Made by a program: the position numbers and the translations under genes
Notes under the pieces: generated by a model
What the model was told of the DNA's origin: nothing
Databases searched by the model: none
The model's input: the letters and a program-made list of their open reading frames with translations, nothing else
Part shown: positions 47,506 through 57,473 of the stretch, in pieces
Layout: each line of letters begins with the position of its first letter
Numbering within the stretch: the stretch's first letter is position 1
DNA from: Candidatus Tokpelaia sp. JSC189
Lineage (GTDB): Bacteria; Pseudomonadota; Alphaproteobacteria; Rhizobiales; Rhizobiaceae
Assembly: GCA_003331045.1 (NCBI GenBank)
Contig: QENA01000001.1
Location: 62,001-126,000, forward strand
DNA length: 64,000 bases
Reading direction: 5' to 3'

Positions 47506-48747
47506 ATGGCGAATAAAAGAACGGGAAAGCCCTTTGATATAGAAGCAGTTCGCAGGGATTTTCCTGCTCTGGCAAGAAAAATTTATGGTCAACCGTTAGC
47601 TTATCTTGATAATGCAGCATCGGCGCAAAAGCCGCAATGTGTTGTTGATAGTGTATCACAAGCTTATCTTGAAACTTATGCCAATGTACACCGTGGGCTT
47701 CATTATCTTTCTAATATAGCGACTGATGCTTATGAAAAAGCACGAGAAACTGTGCAGCGTTTTCTTAACGCACCATCGGTTGACACAATCGTTTTCACCA
47801 AAAATGCAACAGAAGCGGTCAATACCGTGGCTTATGGCTGGGGTATGCCAAACATCGGTGAAGATGATGAGATCATCGTCACAATTATGGAACATCATTC
47901 TAATCTCGTCCCTTGGCATTTTCTTAGAGAACGCCAAGGAGCGAAGTTGGTCTTTGTTCCGGTCGATGATGATGGCATTCTTCACATCGAAAATTTTGAA
48001 AAAGCACTGACGGAACGGACATGCCTTGTCGCTGTTACACATATGTCCAATGTGCTGGGAACGGTTCCGCCTGTCAGTAAGATGATTGAGATAGCGCATG
48101 CGCACAATATTCCAGTTTTTGTTGATGGAGCACAGGGAGCTGTGCATCTTCCTGTTAATGTTACGGATCTTGACTGCGATTGGTATGTCATGACTGGGCA
48201 CAAACTTTATGGACCAAGTGGCATTGGTGTTCTGTATGGGAAGAAGGAGCGACTAGAAGCTATGCATCCTTTTCAAGGCGGTGGAGAGATGATAGAGGAT
48301 GTGACCCTTGAAAATATCACCTATAACCAGCCACCTCACAGATTTGAGGCAGGTACCCCGCCTATTATTGAAGCAATCGGTCTTGGTGTAGCGCTTGATT
48401 ATATGGAGAGTCTTGGTCGTGATAATATTTTAAAGCATGAACATGAACTATCCGTTTACGCGCACAAGCGCCTTTATACTGTTGAAGGGCTTAGCATTAT
48501 AGGGAAAGCTTCGGATAAGGGTGGCATTATCTCTTTTAATCTTGCGGGTATTCATCCCCATGATATATCAATGTTTCTTGATCGCCAAGGTGTGGCAATA
48601 AGAGCAGGAACTCATTGTGCTCAGCCACTTTTAAAGCACTTCAATATCACATCAACTTGTCGGGCATCACTGGGCTTATATAATAACCGGGCGGATATTG
48701 ACCAACTTGCAGAAGCGCTGACAAAAGCGAAGGCATTCTTCAGATGA
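47506..48747 (+). CDS. sufS: cysteine desulfurase SufS
   Basis: Group II cysteine desulfurase supplying sulfur to SufB. It has FPALARKIYGQPLAYLDNAA at the N-terminus, RGLHYLSNIATDAYE, the PLP lysine K233 in MTGHKLYGPSGIGVL and the active-site cysteine C371 in RAGTHCAQPLLKH. 413 residues. In proteobacteria it usually needs SufE or SufU; neither is in the window. It overlaps the following sufT-like gene by ATGA. Confidence 0.96.
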   Translation: MANKRTGKPFDIEAVRRDFPALARKIYGQPLAYLDNAASAQKPQCVVDSVSQAYLETYANVHRGLHYLSNIATDAYEKARETVQRFLNAPSVDTIVFTKNATEAVNTVAYGWGMPNIGEDDEIIVTIMEHHSNLVPWHFLRERQGAKLVFVPVDDDGILHIENFEKALTERTCLVAVTHMSNVLGTVPPVSKMIEIAHAHNIPVFVDGAQGAVHLPVNVTDLDCDWYVMTGHKLYGPSGIGVLYGKKERLEAMHPFQGGGEMIEDVTLENITYNQPPHRFEAGTPPIIEAIGLGVALDYMESLGRDNILKHEHELSVYAHKRLYTVEGLSIIGKASDKGGIISFNLAGIHPHDISMFLDRQGVAIRAGTHCAQPLLKHFNITSTCRASLGLYNNRADIDQLAEALTKAKAFFR

Positions 48748-49157
48748 ATGAACCGGATAACAAGATAGGCAAAAAGGCGAAAACTGCCGTTGAAAAGCAA
48801 AAAAAGCTAGAATCTTCCGAAGCGGTTGTTTCAGTAATCCCGACAGAAGAGTTTGACAGGATGACAGATGATATCATTGCTGCACTCAAAACGATTTATG
48901 ATCCGGAAATTCCTGTCGATATTTATGAATTAGGCCTCATATATCGTATTGATATTGAAGATAACCGCAGCGTCAAAATCGAGATGACATTAACAGCGCC
49001 TGGCTGCCCTGTTGCGGGTGAAATGCCAGGCTGGGTTGAAAATGCTATTAGTGCAGTTGAGGGCATTTCACATGTTAAAGTGATAATGACATTTGATCCG
49101 CCTTGGACACCAGATTGTATGTCAGAAGAAGCGCAGATTGCTGTCGGTTGGTATTAA
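48744..49157 (+). CDS. sufT: SufT-like DUF59/MIP18 Fe-S assembly factor
   Basis: A 137-residue protein with a lysine-rich, low-complexity N-terminal 40 residues and a MIP18/DUF59 domain: LKTIYDPEIPVDIYELGLIY, then MTLTAPGCPVAGEMPGWVEN with the conserved Cys, and MTFDPPWTPDCMSEEA. The family helps Fe-S maturation and usually ends rhizobial suf operons just before the A-type carrier sufA. No sufA follows here. Start overlaps sufS (ATGA). Confidence 0.9.
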   Translation: MNEPDNKIGKKAKTAVEKQKKLESSEAVVSVIPTEEFDRMTDDIIAALKTIYDPEIPVDIYELGLIYRIDIEDNRSVKIEMTLTAPGCPVAGEMPGWVENAISAVEGISHVKVIMTFDPPWTPDCMSEEAQIAVGWY

Positions 49158-49518
49158 TGAAATATTAGGCTTCTGATTTGATACGACCATTATCTTTTCG
49201 GTTTTTTATTTATAGAACAGTTTTTTGGTAATACCCATTGTCCTAAGCGTGACCATACTTTACCCATCTATATGGGTGAATGACAGTGATCATTCATATT
49301 CTTTTTTTTAAAATTAAATAATTACATTTTTCCAAAACCGAAATCGCCGCAGTTCCCTTCATCTGGAAAATAATAGAAGGAACTTTTCCTGATTATTTTT
49401 CATAATGTATTATTATTTGATCAGCGTAGGAAGAAGCCTTAGTTTAGATTGGTTAGCGTTAAATAATTGATCTATATAAGCCACGCTATCTATTAGATTC
49501 CGGATTGCTTTATATAAG
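49158..49518. other. 361-bp gap between sufT and rlpA
   Basis: No gene; no trace of sufA. It contains two adjacent hairpins and a T-run (listed as a terminator candidate) and then AT-rich sequence before rlpA. Confidence 0.45.
49262..49309 (+). terminator. candidate rho-independent terminator of the suf operon
   Basis: ACCCAT-CTAT-ATGGGT (49262-49277) is followed directly by GAATGA-cagtga-TCATTC (49278-49295) and a run of eight T (49302-49309). The stems are short (6 bp each), so strength is uncertain. Confidence 0.45.
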
Positions 49519-50274
49519 ATGGATATGCTGATGTTTTTCAATGTTTTGAATATATATAAAAGGCTTTCTATAGCTACCTGCCGCGTCATCGGCCTATTTT
49601 TTTTTCTTGGGTGGTTTTCTGGATGTACTACGGTTTTTTCAAACGGAAACGATATGCAACAGAGAGGAGGGCATGCCATGGTTGGCAAACCCTACCAGAT
49701 TCAAGGCAAGTGGCATTATCCAGTAGAGGAGGTTAATTATTCAAAAATCGGTCTTGCTTCTTGGTATGGATCACAATTTCATGGCAAGCTGACAGCCAAT
49801 GGTGAAATTTTTAATATGCACCATCTGACAGCTGCACATCCGACAATGCCACTGCCCAGTTACGCACGCGTCACTAATCTTAAAAATGGTTCTTCCCTTA
49901 TTGTTAGAGTCAATGATCGCGGTCCATTCGCTCATAACCGTATCATTGATCTGTCATGTCGGGCTGCAGAGTTGCTTGGTTATCGGAATAACGGCCTGAC
50001 GGATGTTAAGGTGGAGTATGTTGGCCAAGCACCGCTTTCCGGACAAAATGATAATTATCTGCTAGCCTTTTATCAGCCTACTATTGATAGCAATCTTACT
50101 GCTAAAATGGTTATGCATGAAAATTCCGTTGATTATAAAATGCAATTTCCTTTCCTGAAGAAACCGATATTGCCGAAATATGGACCACAGATTGAACTAA
50201 ATCGTCACTCTCTGCTGGATTTTTTGAAGAAAGTTGCCACAGCGCCGAATCTCGCATTTTTGCAACGGTCCTGA
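49519..50274 (+). CDS. rlpA: RlpA-like septal/peptidoglycan lipoprotein
   Basis: A 251-residue predicted lipoprotein with a double-psi beta-barrel. The signal peptide ends in FLGWFSGC (lipobox cysteine C36). The RlpA domain spans roughly residues 75-170: GLASWYGSQFHGKLTANGEI, HLTAAHPTMPLPSYARVTNL, VRVNDRGPFAHNRIIDLSCR (catalytic Asp region). No SPOR domain. In relatives a D-alanyl-D-alanine carboxypeptidase gene (dacA) lies between rlpA and tmk; only about 170 bp remains here. Confidence 0.87.
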   Translation: MDMLMFFNVLNIYKRLSIATCRVIGLFFFLGWFSGCTTVFSNGNDMQQRGGHAMVGKPYQIQGKWHYPVEEVNYSKIGLASWYGSQFHGKLTANGEIFNMHHLTAAHPTMPLPSYARVTNLKNGSSLIVRVNDRGPFAHNRIIDLSCRAAELLGYRNNGLTDVKVEYVGQAPLSGQNDNYLLAFYQPTIDSNLTAKMVMHENSVDYKMQFPFLKKPILPKYGPQIELNRHSLLDFLKKVATAPNLAFLQRS

Positions 50275-50516
50275 TGGAGAATCGGCTGATAGTCTCATTT
50301 TGTTTGAGCGTAATTTTGCAAAAAAATGTTTATATATTGTATACGAATTGCACATAGATCTATGCAGGTTTAAGTGGTCAATGCTATTGACTCTGCTAAG
50401 GGCATGTATAATACGTCTAGTATTTTAGGCGTTTCTGATTGATGGTAAGAACAGAAATAAGGAGGCCTTCTTGTTTATTCAAGCGGGGATTCGAAAATAA
50501 GGACAAGTCGTCTATT

Positions 50517-51179
50517 GTGCTGAAAAGCGGCTATTTCATTTCTTTTGAAGGAGGAGAAGGTTCTGGAAAATCAACGCAGATCAATCATCTGGCTAAGCAT
50601 CTACGTAAGAAAGGTTTTGATGTTCTTGTAACTAGAGAACCGGGAGGAACGCTTGGTGCCGAATCCATCCGCTATGTCTTACTAAATACCTATATACAAA
50701 TACAAAGCTATGAACCGACAATGGAAGCGATTTTATTTTCTGCTGCGCGTGCCGATCATGTAGACAAATTGATCATTCCTGCGCTTAAAGCTGGAAATAT
50801 TGTTCTTTGTGATCGCTTTATTGATTCAACTAGAGTTTATCAAGGAATACTCCACAAATTGCCGCGTGGATATATCTCGCTTCTGGAAAAAATCACTGTT
50901 GACCAGACAATACCGGACCTGACATTCATTCTTGACCTGCGTGCCAAAAGAGCATTGGCGCGCGTTCATGCAAGGCAAAAAAAAAGTTGGCACAAACCCG
51001 ATCGTTTTGAAAAAGCCAGCCTGAATGTTCAAGAAAACAGGCGACAAGCTTTTCTTAAAATTGCAAAAATGGAACCGAATCGCTGTTTTGTTATTGATGC
51101 AACTCGCTCGATTAACATGATTGCTGATGAAATTGCCGATATCAGTGACAGAAAGATCAGCGAGCGGAATATGCAATGA
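50517..51179 (+). CDS. tmk: thymidylate kinase
   Basis: Phosphorylates dTMP to dTDP. P-loop FISFEGGEGSGKSTQINHL, DR(F/Y) motif in VLCDRFIDSTRVYQG, and the lid RVHARQKKSWHKPDRFEKAS. The frame is open from 50439; family members start only a few residues before the FEGGEG loop, so the GTG at 50517 (with AAGGAC about 12 nt upstream) is preferred and gives 220 residues. It overlaps holB by ATGA in a tmk-holB-metG-tatD-MBL operon. Confidence 0.92.
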   Translation: MLKSGYFISFEGGEGSGKSTQINHLAKHLRKKGFDVLVTREPGGTLGAESIRYVLLNTYIQIQSYEPTMEAILFSAARADHVDKLIIPALKAGNIVLCDRFIDSTRVYQGILHKLPRGYISLLEKITVDQTIPDLTFILDLRAKRALARVHARQKKSWHKPDRFEKASLNVQENRRQAFLKIAKMEPNRCFVIDATRSINMIADEIADISDRKISERNMQ

Positions 51180-52213
51180 TACAACGATTGGTATTTAATC
51201 ATATTGAAGGCATACCTTTACCATCGCAGAATTTTAATTTTTTTGGTCATGATTCTGTTGTCTCCCTTCTACAACAGATGCGCAGTGAGAGTAAATTGCA
51301 CCATGCCCTGCTTTTTAAAGGGCGACAGGGAATAGGAAAAGCTACGCTTGCATTTCATCTTGCATGGAATATTCTGGCAGATACCGGACAGAATTTCATG
51401 CATCCAGATAGTTCCTCTCCAGTCTGGAGCAAAATCAGACAGAATGCTCATCCCGGGCTGCTATATGTCTTCCGGAGCTATGACATGAAGGCCGAGAAAT
51501 TCCGCAGTGCTATCACAATTGAAGATATCCGCCGCATTACACGATTCCTCCAACAAACGGCTTCTGGCAATGGCTGGCGAATTGTAATTATCGATCCTGC
51601 CGATGATATGAATCGCAATGCAGCAAACGCACTTTTAAAGACGCTAGAAGAACCACCTGCTAAAACACTATTTATCCTTATTTCCCATAATCCTGGTCGG
51701 TTGCCGCCAACTATCCGATCACGTTGTCAGCCAGTGGTATTCAAGCCGTTGGAAAATGCTGAAATATACCAAGTGCTATCTTATATCGCTGGTCCGATCG
51801 GATTTGACGCAAATAAACCACAGGCAGAGATATTGATAAACTGTTCGGAAGGCAGTGTTCGCCAAGCCATTCTAATCTTGATATCCGATGGGATGAAAAT
51901 TACCCGTACTGTTGATGACATTCTTAGTGCCTCAGCATTTCCGGTATGTGATACCCACCGTTTAGCATCGGTTGTAAGTGCGCGTGATTCTGCAGTGCAG
52001 TTTGATTTTTTTCTTGATTACCTTACGGGCATTATTGCAAAAAGTGCCCGAGAGCAGGCCATTGTCGGAAATCTTGCAGAAGCAGAACAATTTTCTCAAT
52101 TTTGGCAAGCCTTGCAGCAGGATATGAAGGAAGTTATAGATTATAATCTTGATAAAAAACAGATGGTTATTGTTATACTGCAAAAAGTATATAGTTTTCT
52201 GCACAGGATATAG
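51176..52213 (+). CDS. holB: DNA polymerase III delta' subunit HolB
   Basis: Clamp-loader subunit, 345 residues. AAA+ fold with a P-loop (HHALLFKGRQGIGKATLAFH), sensor-like NAANALLKTLEEPPAKTLFI and the SRC motif in TIRSRCQPVVFKPL. Starts in the tmk stop codon (ATGA). No frameshift. With holC (21979-22428) this supplies two of the clamp-loader accessory subunits. Confidence 0.94.
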   Translation: MIQRLVFNHIEGIPLPSQNFNFFGHDSVVSLLQQMRSESKLHHALLFKGRQGIGKATLAFHLAWNILADTGQNFMHPDSSSPVWSKIRQNAHPGLLYVFRSYDMKAEKFRSAITIEDIRRITRFLQQTASGNGWRIVIIDPADDMNRNAANALLKTLEEPPAKTLFILISHNPGRLPPTIRSRCQPVVFKPLENAEIYQVLSYIAGPIGFDANKPQAEILINCSEGSVRQAILILISDGMKITRTVDDILSASAFPVCDTHRLASVVSARDSAVQFDFFLDYLTGIIAKSAREQAIVGNLAEAEQFSQFWQALQQDMKEVIDYNLDKKQMVIVILQKVYSFLHRI

Positions 52214-52295
52214 CTTGGTTTTTTCCGTGAAATTATTATGGTAAACTATTATGTGTTTTCTAGAAATTCAAAGAATTTCATGCAATGGAGAACAG

Positions 52296-53879
52296 ATGAG
52301 TATTATAACATATTTGAAGTCAGTACAGATGCGTGAAAAATATTATATCACAACTCCGATTTTTTATCCTAATGGCAATCCGCATATCGGGCATGCTTAT
52401 AATGCCATCGCAACAGATGCAATAGCTCGCTTTCAGCGAGCTGATGGAAAGGATGTCTTCTTTCTTTCCGGTACAGATGAACATGGTTTAAAAATGCAGC
52501 AGACCGCGGAAAAGGAAGGAATAACACCGCAGGAATTGGCTGACCGTAATTCAGCAGTATTCCAGCGTATGCTGCAAAAGCTTTATATTTCCAATGATGA
52601 TTTTATTCGTACAACAGAAAAACGTCATTATAAGGCCTGTCAATCCCTATGGGAGAGAATGAAAAATGCTGGTGATATTTATCTTGATCATTATGCAGGC
52701 TGGTATTCTATCCGTCAGGAAACATATTACGATGAGAAAGATACCGAGATTGGAGAAGATGGTATTCGCCGCGAAAAAGAGGTTGGCTCTCCCGTCGAAT
52801 GGAATGAGGAGGAAAGCTATTTTTTCCGGCTATCCAGATATCAAGAAAAACTACTAGAACATTATGAAAATAACCATGATTTTATTGGCCCCAATGAACG
52901 ACGCAACGAAATCATCAGCTTTGTGCGCTCGGGGCTGCGAGATCTTTCCATTTCACGGACAACATTCAAATGGGGCGTACCAGTACCTGGTAATCCCAAG
53001 CATATAATGTATGTTTGGATTGATGCGCTGACCAATTACCTGACAGCTTTAGGTTTTCCTGATGAAAAGGAGGCACACTGGCTCCACTGGCCAGTTAATA
53101 TTCATATTATCGGCAAAGATATTATCCGTTTTCATACTATTTATTGGCCAGCATTCCTTATGTCTGCTGGAATTGAACTGCCAAAACGTATTTTTGCCCA
53201 TGGTTTTCTACTGAAACGCGGAGAAAAAATGTCAAAGTCCGTTGGCAATGTGGTTGATCCATTCCGTATGATTAAGGATTTCGGATTGGATCAGGTACGC
53301 TATTTCTTTCTGCGTGAAGTTCCATTTGGACAGGACGGCAGTTATAGCCATGAAGCCATTATCAGCAGGATTAATGCTGATTTAGCAAATGATCTTGGCA
53401 ATCTAGCACAGCGCTCCCTTTCAATAATTGCCAAAAACTGTAACGGTAAAGTGCCTGTTCCATCCAATTTTGCTCGACAGGATGAAGCATTACTGCAAAA
53501 ATCCGTTGAAGCATTGCAAATAACGCGGCAAAATATGGAAAAGCAGGCTCCACATCTAGCACTTGCGACGATTTTCAGCGTTATTTCTGATACAAACCGC
53601 TATTTTGCAACAGAAGAGCCTTGGGCATTGTACAAAATGGATAAAGCACGTTTTGCAACCGTACTTTATGTAACGGTAGAAATTCTACGCCAGACTGGTA
53701 TCATGCTGCTGCCTTTCATACCGCAATCAGCATCAAAACTTCTTGACATGCTTTCTATTACGCCTGAAAATCGTATGCTGAAAGATATAATAGGCAATAA
53801 ACTTGAAGTAGACAGTGTGCTTTTACCACCCCATATAATTTTTCCACGTTATATTATAGATGAAGGTATACCGTGTTAA
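52296..53879 (+). CDS. metG: methionine--tRNA ligase
   Basis: Class I synthetase. HIGH-type motif in [18 protein letters not shown], and KMSKS in [19 protein letters not shown]. It is the shorter MetRS type without a knuckle zinc cluster, about 516-527 residues, normal for Rhizobiales. ATG 52296 has GGAGA 5-6 nt upstream and adds 11 residues before the conventional [16 protein letters not shown] start at 52329; either is possible. Its stop overlaps the tatD GTG start. Confidence 0.95.
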   Translation: MSIITYLKSVQMREKYYITTPIFYPNGNPHIGHAYNAIATDAIARFQRADGKDVFFLSGTDEHGLKMQQTAEKEGITPQELADRNSAVFQRMLQKLYISNDDFIRTTEKRHYKACQSLWERMKNAGDIYLDHYAGWYSIRQETYYDEKDTEIGEDGIRREKEVGSPVEWNEEESYFFRLSRYQEKLLEHYENNHDFIGPNERRNEIISFVRSGLRDLSISRTTFKWGVPVPGNPKHIMYVWIDALTNYLTALGFPDEKEAHWLHWPVNIHIIGKDIIRFHTIYWPAFLMSAGIELPKRIFAHGFLLKRGEKMSKSVGNVVDPFRMIKDFGLDQVRYFFLREVPFGQDGSYSHEAIISRINADLANDLGNLAQRSLSIIAKNCNGKVPVPSNFARQDEALLQKSVEALQITRQNMEKQAPHLALATIFSVISDTNRYFATEEPWALYKMDKARFATVLYVTVEILRQTGIMLLPFIPQSASKLLDMLSITPENRMLKDIIGNKLEVDSVLLPPHIIFPRYIIDEGIPC

Positions 53880-54673
53880 TTGACAGTCATTGCCATCTTG
53901 ATTTTGACGAATTTAGGCTAGATCTTGATCAGATTATAAAACGTGCTATAGCCAGTGACATCAAATTCATGGTCACGATTTCAACCTGTATTCGCTATTT
54001 TGCGCGAGTACAGGCCATTGCTGAAAAATATGAAAATGTATTCTGCTCTGTGGGAACCCATCCGCATAGAGCGCATGAAGAAGTGGATATTACAGCAGAA
54101 GAACTTGTAAAGATGACTGAACATCCCAAGGTCGTCGCAATAGGCGAGGTAGGGCTTGATTATCATTACGATTACTCTTCCCCTGAAGTACAGAAGAAAA
54201 GTTTTCTGAATCATATCGAATCCTCGCGACAAACCGGATTACCACTTATCATTCACAGTCGCAGTGCAGATGAGGATATAGAAAAGATACTGCGCGATGA
54301 GATGAAGAAGGGAGATTTCCCATTTATTCTACATTGCTATTCCTCCGGAAGGAAGTTAGCCCAAGTAGTACTAGAACTTGGTGGCTATCTTTCTTTTTCA
54401 GGTATTCTTACCTTCAAGAACGCGCTAGAAATTCGTGAAATCGCAAAAACTATACCACATGACCGTTTATTAATTGAAACAGATGCCCCCTATCTTGCCC
54501 CTACACCTTACCGAGGAAGACGCAATGAACCATCTTTTTTAGTCAAAACAGCAGAAGAATTAGCCATAACATTGAGTATAAGCAATGAGCAGGCAGCTAG
54601 AATAACAACACAGAATACCTTGCAGCTTTTTAGAAAAATGCGCAAAGCAGCAGAAAGACAGAAAGATGCCTAA
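53873..54673 (+). CDS. tatD: TatD-family metal-dependent hydrolase
   Basis: A 266-residue TIM-barrel DNase family protein. Metal ligands are visible in [48 protein letters not shown] and [11 protein letters not shown]. Starts from a GTG overlapping the metG stop (CCGTGTTAA). Despite the name it is not part of the Tat translocase and survives while tatC does not. It overlaps the next gene by 8 bp. Confidence 0.93.
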   Translation: MLIDSHCHLDFDEFRLDLDQIIKRAIASDIKFMVTISTCIRYFARVQAIAEKYENVFCSVGTHPHRAHEEVDITAEELVKMTEHPKVVAIGEVGLDYHYDYSSPEVQKKSFLNHIESSRQTGLPLIIHSRSADEDIEKILRDEMKKGDFPFILHCYSSGRKLAQVVLELGGYLSFSGILTFKNALEIREIAKTIPHDRLLIETDAPYLAPTPYRGRRNEPSFLVKTAEELAITLSISNEQAARITTQNTLQLFRKMRKAAERQKDA

Positions 54674-55478
54674 TCGCCTGCGTTTTACAATTCTTGGCTG
54701 TGGCTCTTCACTTGGTGTGCCACGCGCTAACGGGGATTGGGGTGTCTGCAACCAATTCGAGAAAAAAAACAGGCGATCACGGACTTCGCTTCTAGTAGAG
54801 CGTATTTCAGCAGACGGAAGAACAATCATTGTTATTGATACAGGGCCTGATTTCCGGACTCAAATGCTCAAAGCCGGCGTTTCCCATATTGATGCTGTCA
54901 TTTATACACACGGTCATGCTGACCATACAAATGGGATCGATGACCTGAGAACCTTTGTTACCGGCTATCCTAAAAAGCTGATAGATGTATATGCAGATAA
55001 AGTGACTTTTCAACGACTTTATCAAGGGTTTAAATATTGTTTTGCAATGCCAGCAGACTCTAATTATCCGCCAATTCTGAAAGCACATGAAATTTTCCCG
55101 GAAAGTCAATTTGTCATTTCAGGAAGGGGGGGGGCTATTGCTTTTCAAGCATATACTCAAATTCATGGCAATATTTGTTCTTTAGGATTCCGTATCGGCA
55201 ATGTTGCTTACTGTAGTGATGTTAACACATTTCCGGATCGCACGGTAGAAAAGCTTTCTGGACTAGATTTATTGATAATTGGTGCTTTGCAGTACAAAGC
55301 ACATCCAAGCCATTTTTCGCTTGAACAGAGTTTGGATTGGATTAAAAATTTGGCTCCTAAACATGCCATTTTAACCCATATGCATATTCCACTGGATTAT
55401 AATACGGTTAATGAAGAAACACCCAAAAATGTAGAACCAGCCTATGATGGCATGACTTTTGAATATGCTGCCGAATGA
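54666..55478 (+). CDS. MBL-fold metallo-hydrolase (PhnP-like)
   Basis: A 270-residue metallo-beta-lactamase fold protein: LGCGSSLGVPRANGDWGVC, IIVIDTGPDFRTQML, the metal motif IYTHGHADHTNGIDDLRTF, VAYCSDVNTFP, and ILTHMHIPLDY. PhnP-like phosphodiesterase family; substrate unknown. The usual place in the metG-tatD-MBL operon of Rhizobiales. A run of eight G (55127-55134) sits inside the coding sequence and keeps frame (SGRGGAIAF). Confidence 0.9.
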   Translation: MPNRLRFTILGCGSSLGVPRANGDWGVCNQFEKKNRRSRTSLLVERISADGRTIIVIDTGPDFRTQMLKAGVSHIDAVIYTHGHADHTNGIDDLRTFVTGYPKKLIDVYADKVTFQRLYQGFKYCFAMPADSNYPPILKAHEIFPESQFVISGRGGAIAFQAYTQIHGNICSLGFRIGNVAYCSDVNTFPDRTVEKLSGLDLLIIGALQYKAHPSHFSLEQSLDWIKNLAPKHAILTHMHIPLDYNTVNEETPKNVEPAYDGMTFEYAAE

Positions 55479-55524
55479 AATTTCCTACAAAAAATCAGAT
55501 AAGATATATTATGGAACTTTAATT

Positions 55525-56907
55525 TTATTGAACTGGCGTTTCTTCCTTGCCTTTGAGTTTTCTGCGCTTTGCTTGAAAAATATGCCATCCTAAACGGCTT
55601 AGATTAACATTTATTATCACCGTACCATCATCGCGGTTAATCTGATGATGATCACTGCCATGGCAGTAAAGCCAGTCAAGAAGTGATTGTTCATTCAAGC
55701 CCAGACAGACATTCACTCTCTTTATTTCACCACCTATCTTATTTTCAATGATTTTGATAAGGATATCAAGGCCCTGCCCATTTACAGCTGATATGGGAAT
55801 TATTGGTAGAACAGTATTTTTTGCCAACAACCGCAGATGTCGCATGCTATCCTCATCCAGAAGATCAATTTTATTCCACGCTTCAATAATTCTATCAGGA
55901 TTATCAATATCGACATTAAGTGCTGAAAGAATATCTAAGACATCCTGCCGATGAGCCATATGATCAGAGTCAGATACATCCCGCACATGAATAATCAGAT
56001 CTGCTTCCACTACCTCTTCCAGAGTTGCGCGAAATGCCGCAACTAGATGGGTCGGAAGGTTAGAAATAAAGCCTACGGTATCAGAAAGGATAATTTTTCC
56101 TCCATATGGCAGTTTTATGCAACGCAATATCAAATCAAGTGTAGCAAAAAGCATATCGCCTGCCAGAACATCAGCACCTGTCAAACGATTGAAAAGTGTT
56201 GATTTTCCAGCGTTTGTATAACCAACCAATGCCACAACGGGATATAGAGTCTTTTTGCGTTTAGCCCGATGTAGCTGCCGTGTTTTGACAATTGTATCTA
56301 GTTCACGCTTTATACGATTTATTTTCTCCTGCAATATGCGCCGGTCAGATTCAATTTGTGTTTCACCGGGACCTCCAAGAAAACCACAGCCGCCGCGTTG
56401 TCGCTCGAGATGGGTCCAGCTGCGTACTAATCGGCTCTTCTGATAATTCAGATGGGCAAGCTCAACCTGTAAAATACCTTCCTTCGTGCGCGCCCTTTTC
56501 CCAAAAATTTCAAGAATCAATGCCGTCCGATCAATAACTTTGCAATTCCAGACTTTCTCTAGATTGCGCTGCTGTACGGGTGTCAAAGAATGATCGATGA
56601 TTGCCAGATCAATCATCTCATTGATAATCAGCCAAGAAAGCTCTTTAACTTTTCCTGTTCCAAGTAATGTTGTAATCTTGGGAGATGATACAAGTATCCA
56701 AGCAGAATAAATAATATTTAGGTTGATAGCATAGGCAAGCCCACAAATCTCCTCTAGGCGAGCTGTAATAGAACGGATTTGCCCCCTTTTTTGTTTGCAT
56801 TCTAGTACGGGAACTATTATCATAGCACGTGTCGCACTAGCTTCATGCGTAATAGATTCTCCGCGAACAGAATATATTTTTTTTGTTAAAGTCACCTTAG
56901 ATTCCAC
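55525..56907 (-). CDS. hflX: ribosome-associated GTPase HflX
   Basis: A 460-residue GTPase that splits or rescues stalled ribosomes. It has an N-terminal HflX domain (LLGTGKVKELSWLIINEMID, LTPVQQRNLEKVWNCKVIDR), the linker RGGCGFLGGPGETQIESDRR, and the G domain: G1 ALVGYTNAGKSTLFNRLTGA, G3 ILSDTVGFISNLPTHLVAAF, G4 AWNKIDLL. In relatives hfq lies directly upstream; I do not find it. Convergent with the MBL gene. Confidence 0.94.
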   Translation of the reverse strand: MESKVTLTKKIYSVRGESITHEASATRAMIIVPVLECKQKRGQIRSITARLEEICGLAYAINLNIIYSAWILVSSPKITTLLGTGKVKELSWLIINEMIDLAIIDHSLTPVQQRNLEKVWNCKVIDRTALILEIFGKRARTKEGILQVELAHLNYQKSRLVRSWTHLERQRGGCGFLGGPGETQIESDRRILQEKINRIKRELDTIVKTRQLHRAKRKKTLYPVVALVGYTNAGKSTLFNRLTGADVLAGDMLFATLDLILRCIKLPYGGKIILSDTVGFISNLPTHLVAAFRATLEEVVEADLIIHVRDVSDSDHMAHRQDVLDILSALNVDIDNPDRIIEAWNKIDLLDEDSMRHLRLLAKNTVLPIIPISAVNGQGLDILIKIIENKIGGEIKRVNVCLGLNEQSLLDWLYCHGSDHHQINRDDGTVIINVNLSRLGWHIFQAKRRKLKGKEETPVQ

Positions 56908-57383
56908 ATCACCATATTTTATTTCAGGAGTGCTTTAATCATTAAAATAGTTCTAGAAAAAAAGCACCATTATTTACTGTACAATAAATCAGATACTTTC
57001 TCGCTCTATTTTAAATATTTGCACAGGCTGACTTGGTATGAGTATCAATATAGCATGTTTATAAACCAACTATGAATACCTATCTCTGCGTAGAAAAATA
57101 CAAAAATTACCAAAAATGGTAAGGAGAATTTTCTGCTTGCGTACTGCATTCAAAAAGAGGTCTTCAAAGATATTGTGATCGTTCTGCCATCTTTTATCCT
57201 TTATTGCGAGCCACAAAAACTCCTCAACTAACACGCACAATATTTAAAAATTAAGATGTATATTATAACACATTTATATTTTTCAGATTTTATGTACAAT
57301 CAGCATGGTTATTGGCAGAGATTGCCACCAGACATGAAAATGTCCAAGAGTTCCCGCGCTGGAAACGGAAAATTTCAGCAATC
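56908..57383. other. 476-bp gap upstream of hflX without a gene
   Basis: AT-rich, no assignable ORF. hfq would be expected here by synteny; no minus-strand match to its KISLTIFLINGVKLTG-type core is seen. The end merges into the cob remnants. Confidence 0.45.
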
Positions 57384-57460
57384 TAGCTTGCCCCGACGAT
57401 CCGGAGCTTATCAAACCCACGCATGTCATCCGTATTTTACAGCTGGCAGATAAGCCCTAT
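57384..57460 (+). pseudogene. cobI: possible cobI N-terminal remnant
   Basis: One frame reads NLACPDDPELIKPTHVIRIL and QLADKP, resembling the tetrapyrrole-methylase start of precorrin-2 C20-methyltransferase ([21 protein letters not shown].AD). The glycine loop is mutated and the rest is missing. Position directly before cobJ matches cobI-cobJ order. Confidence 0.45.
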
Positions 57461-57473
57461 TTAGCAAAAGTAA

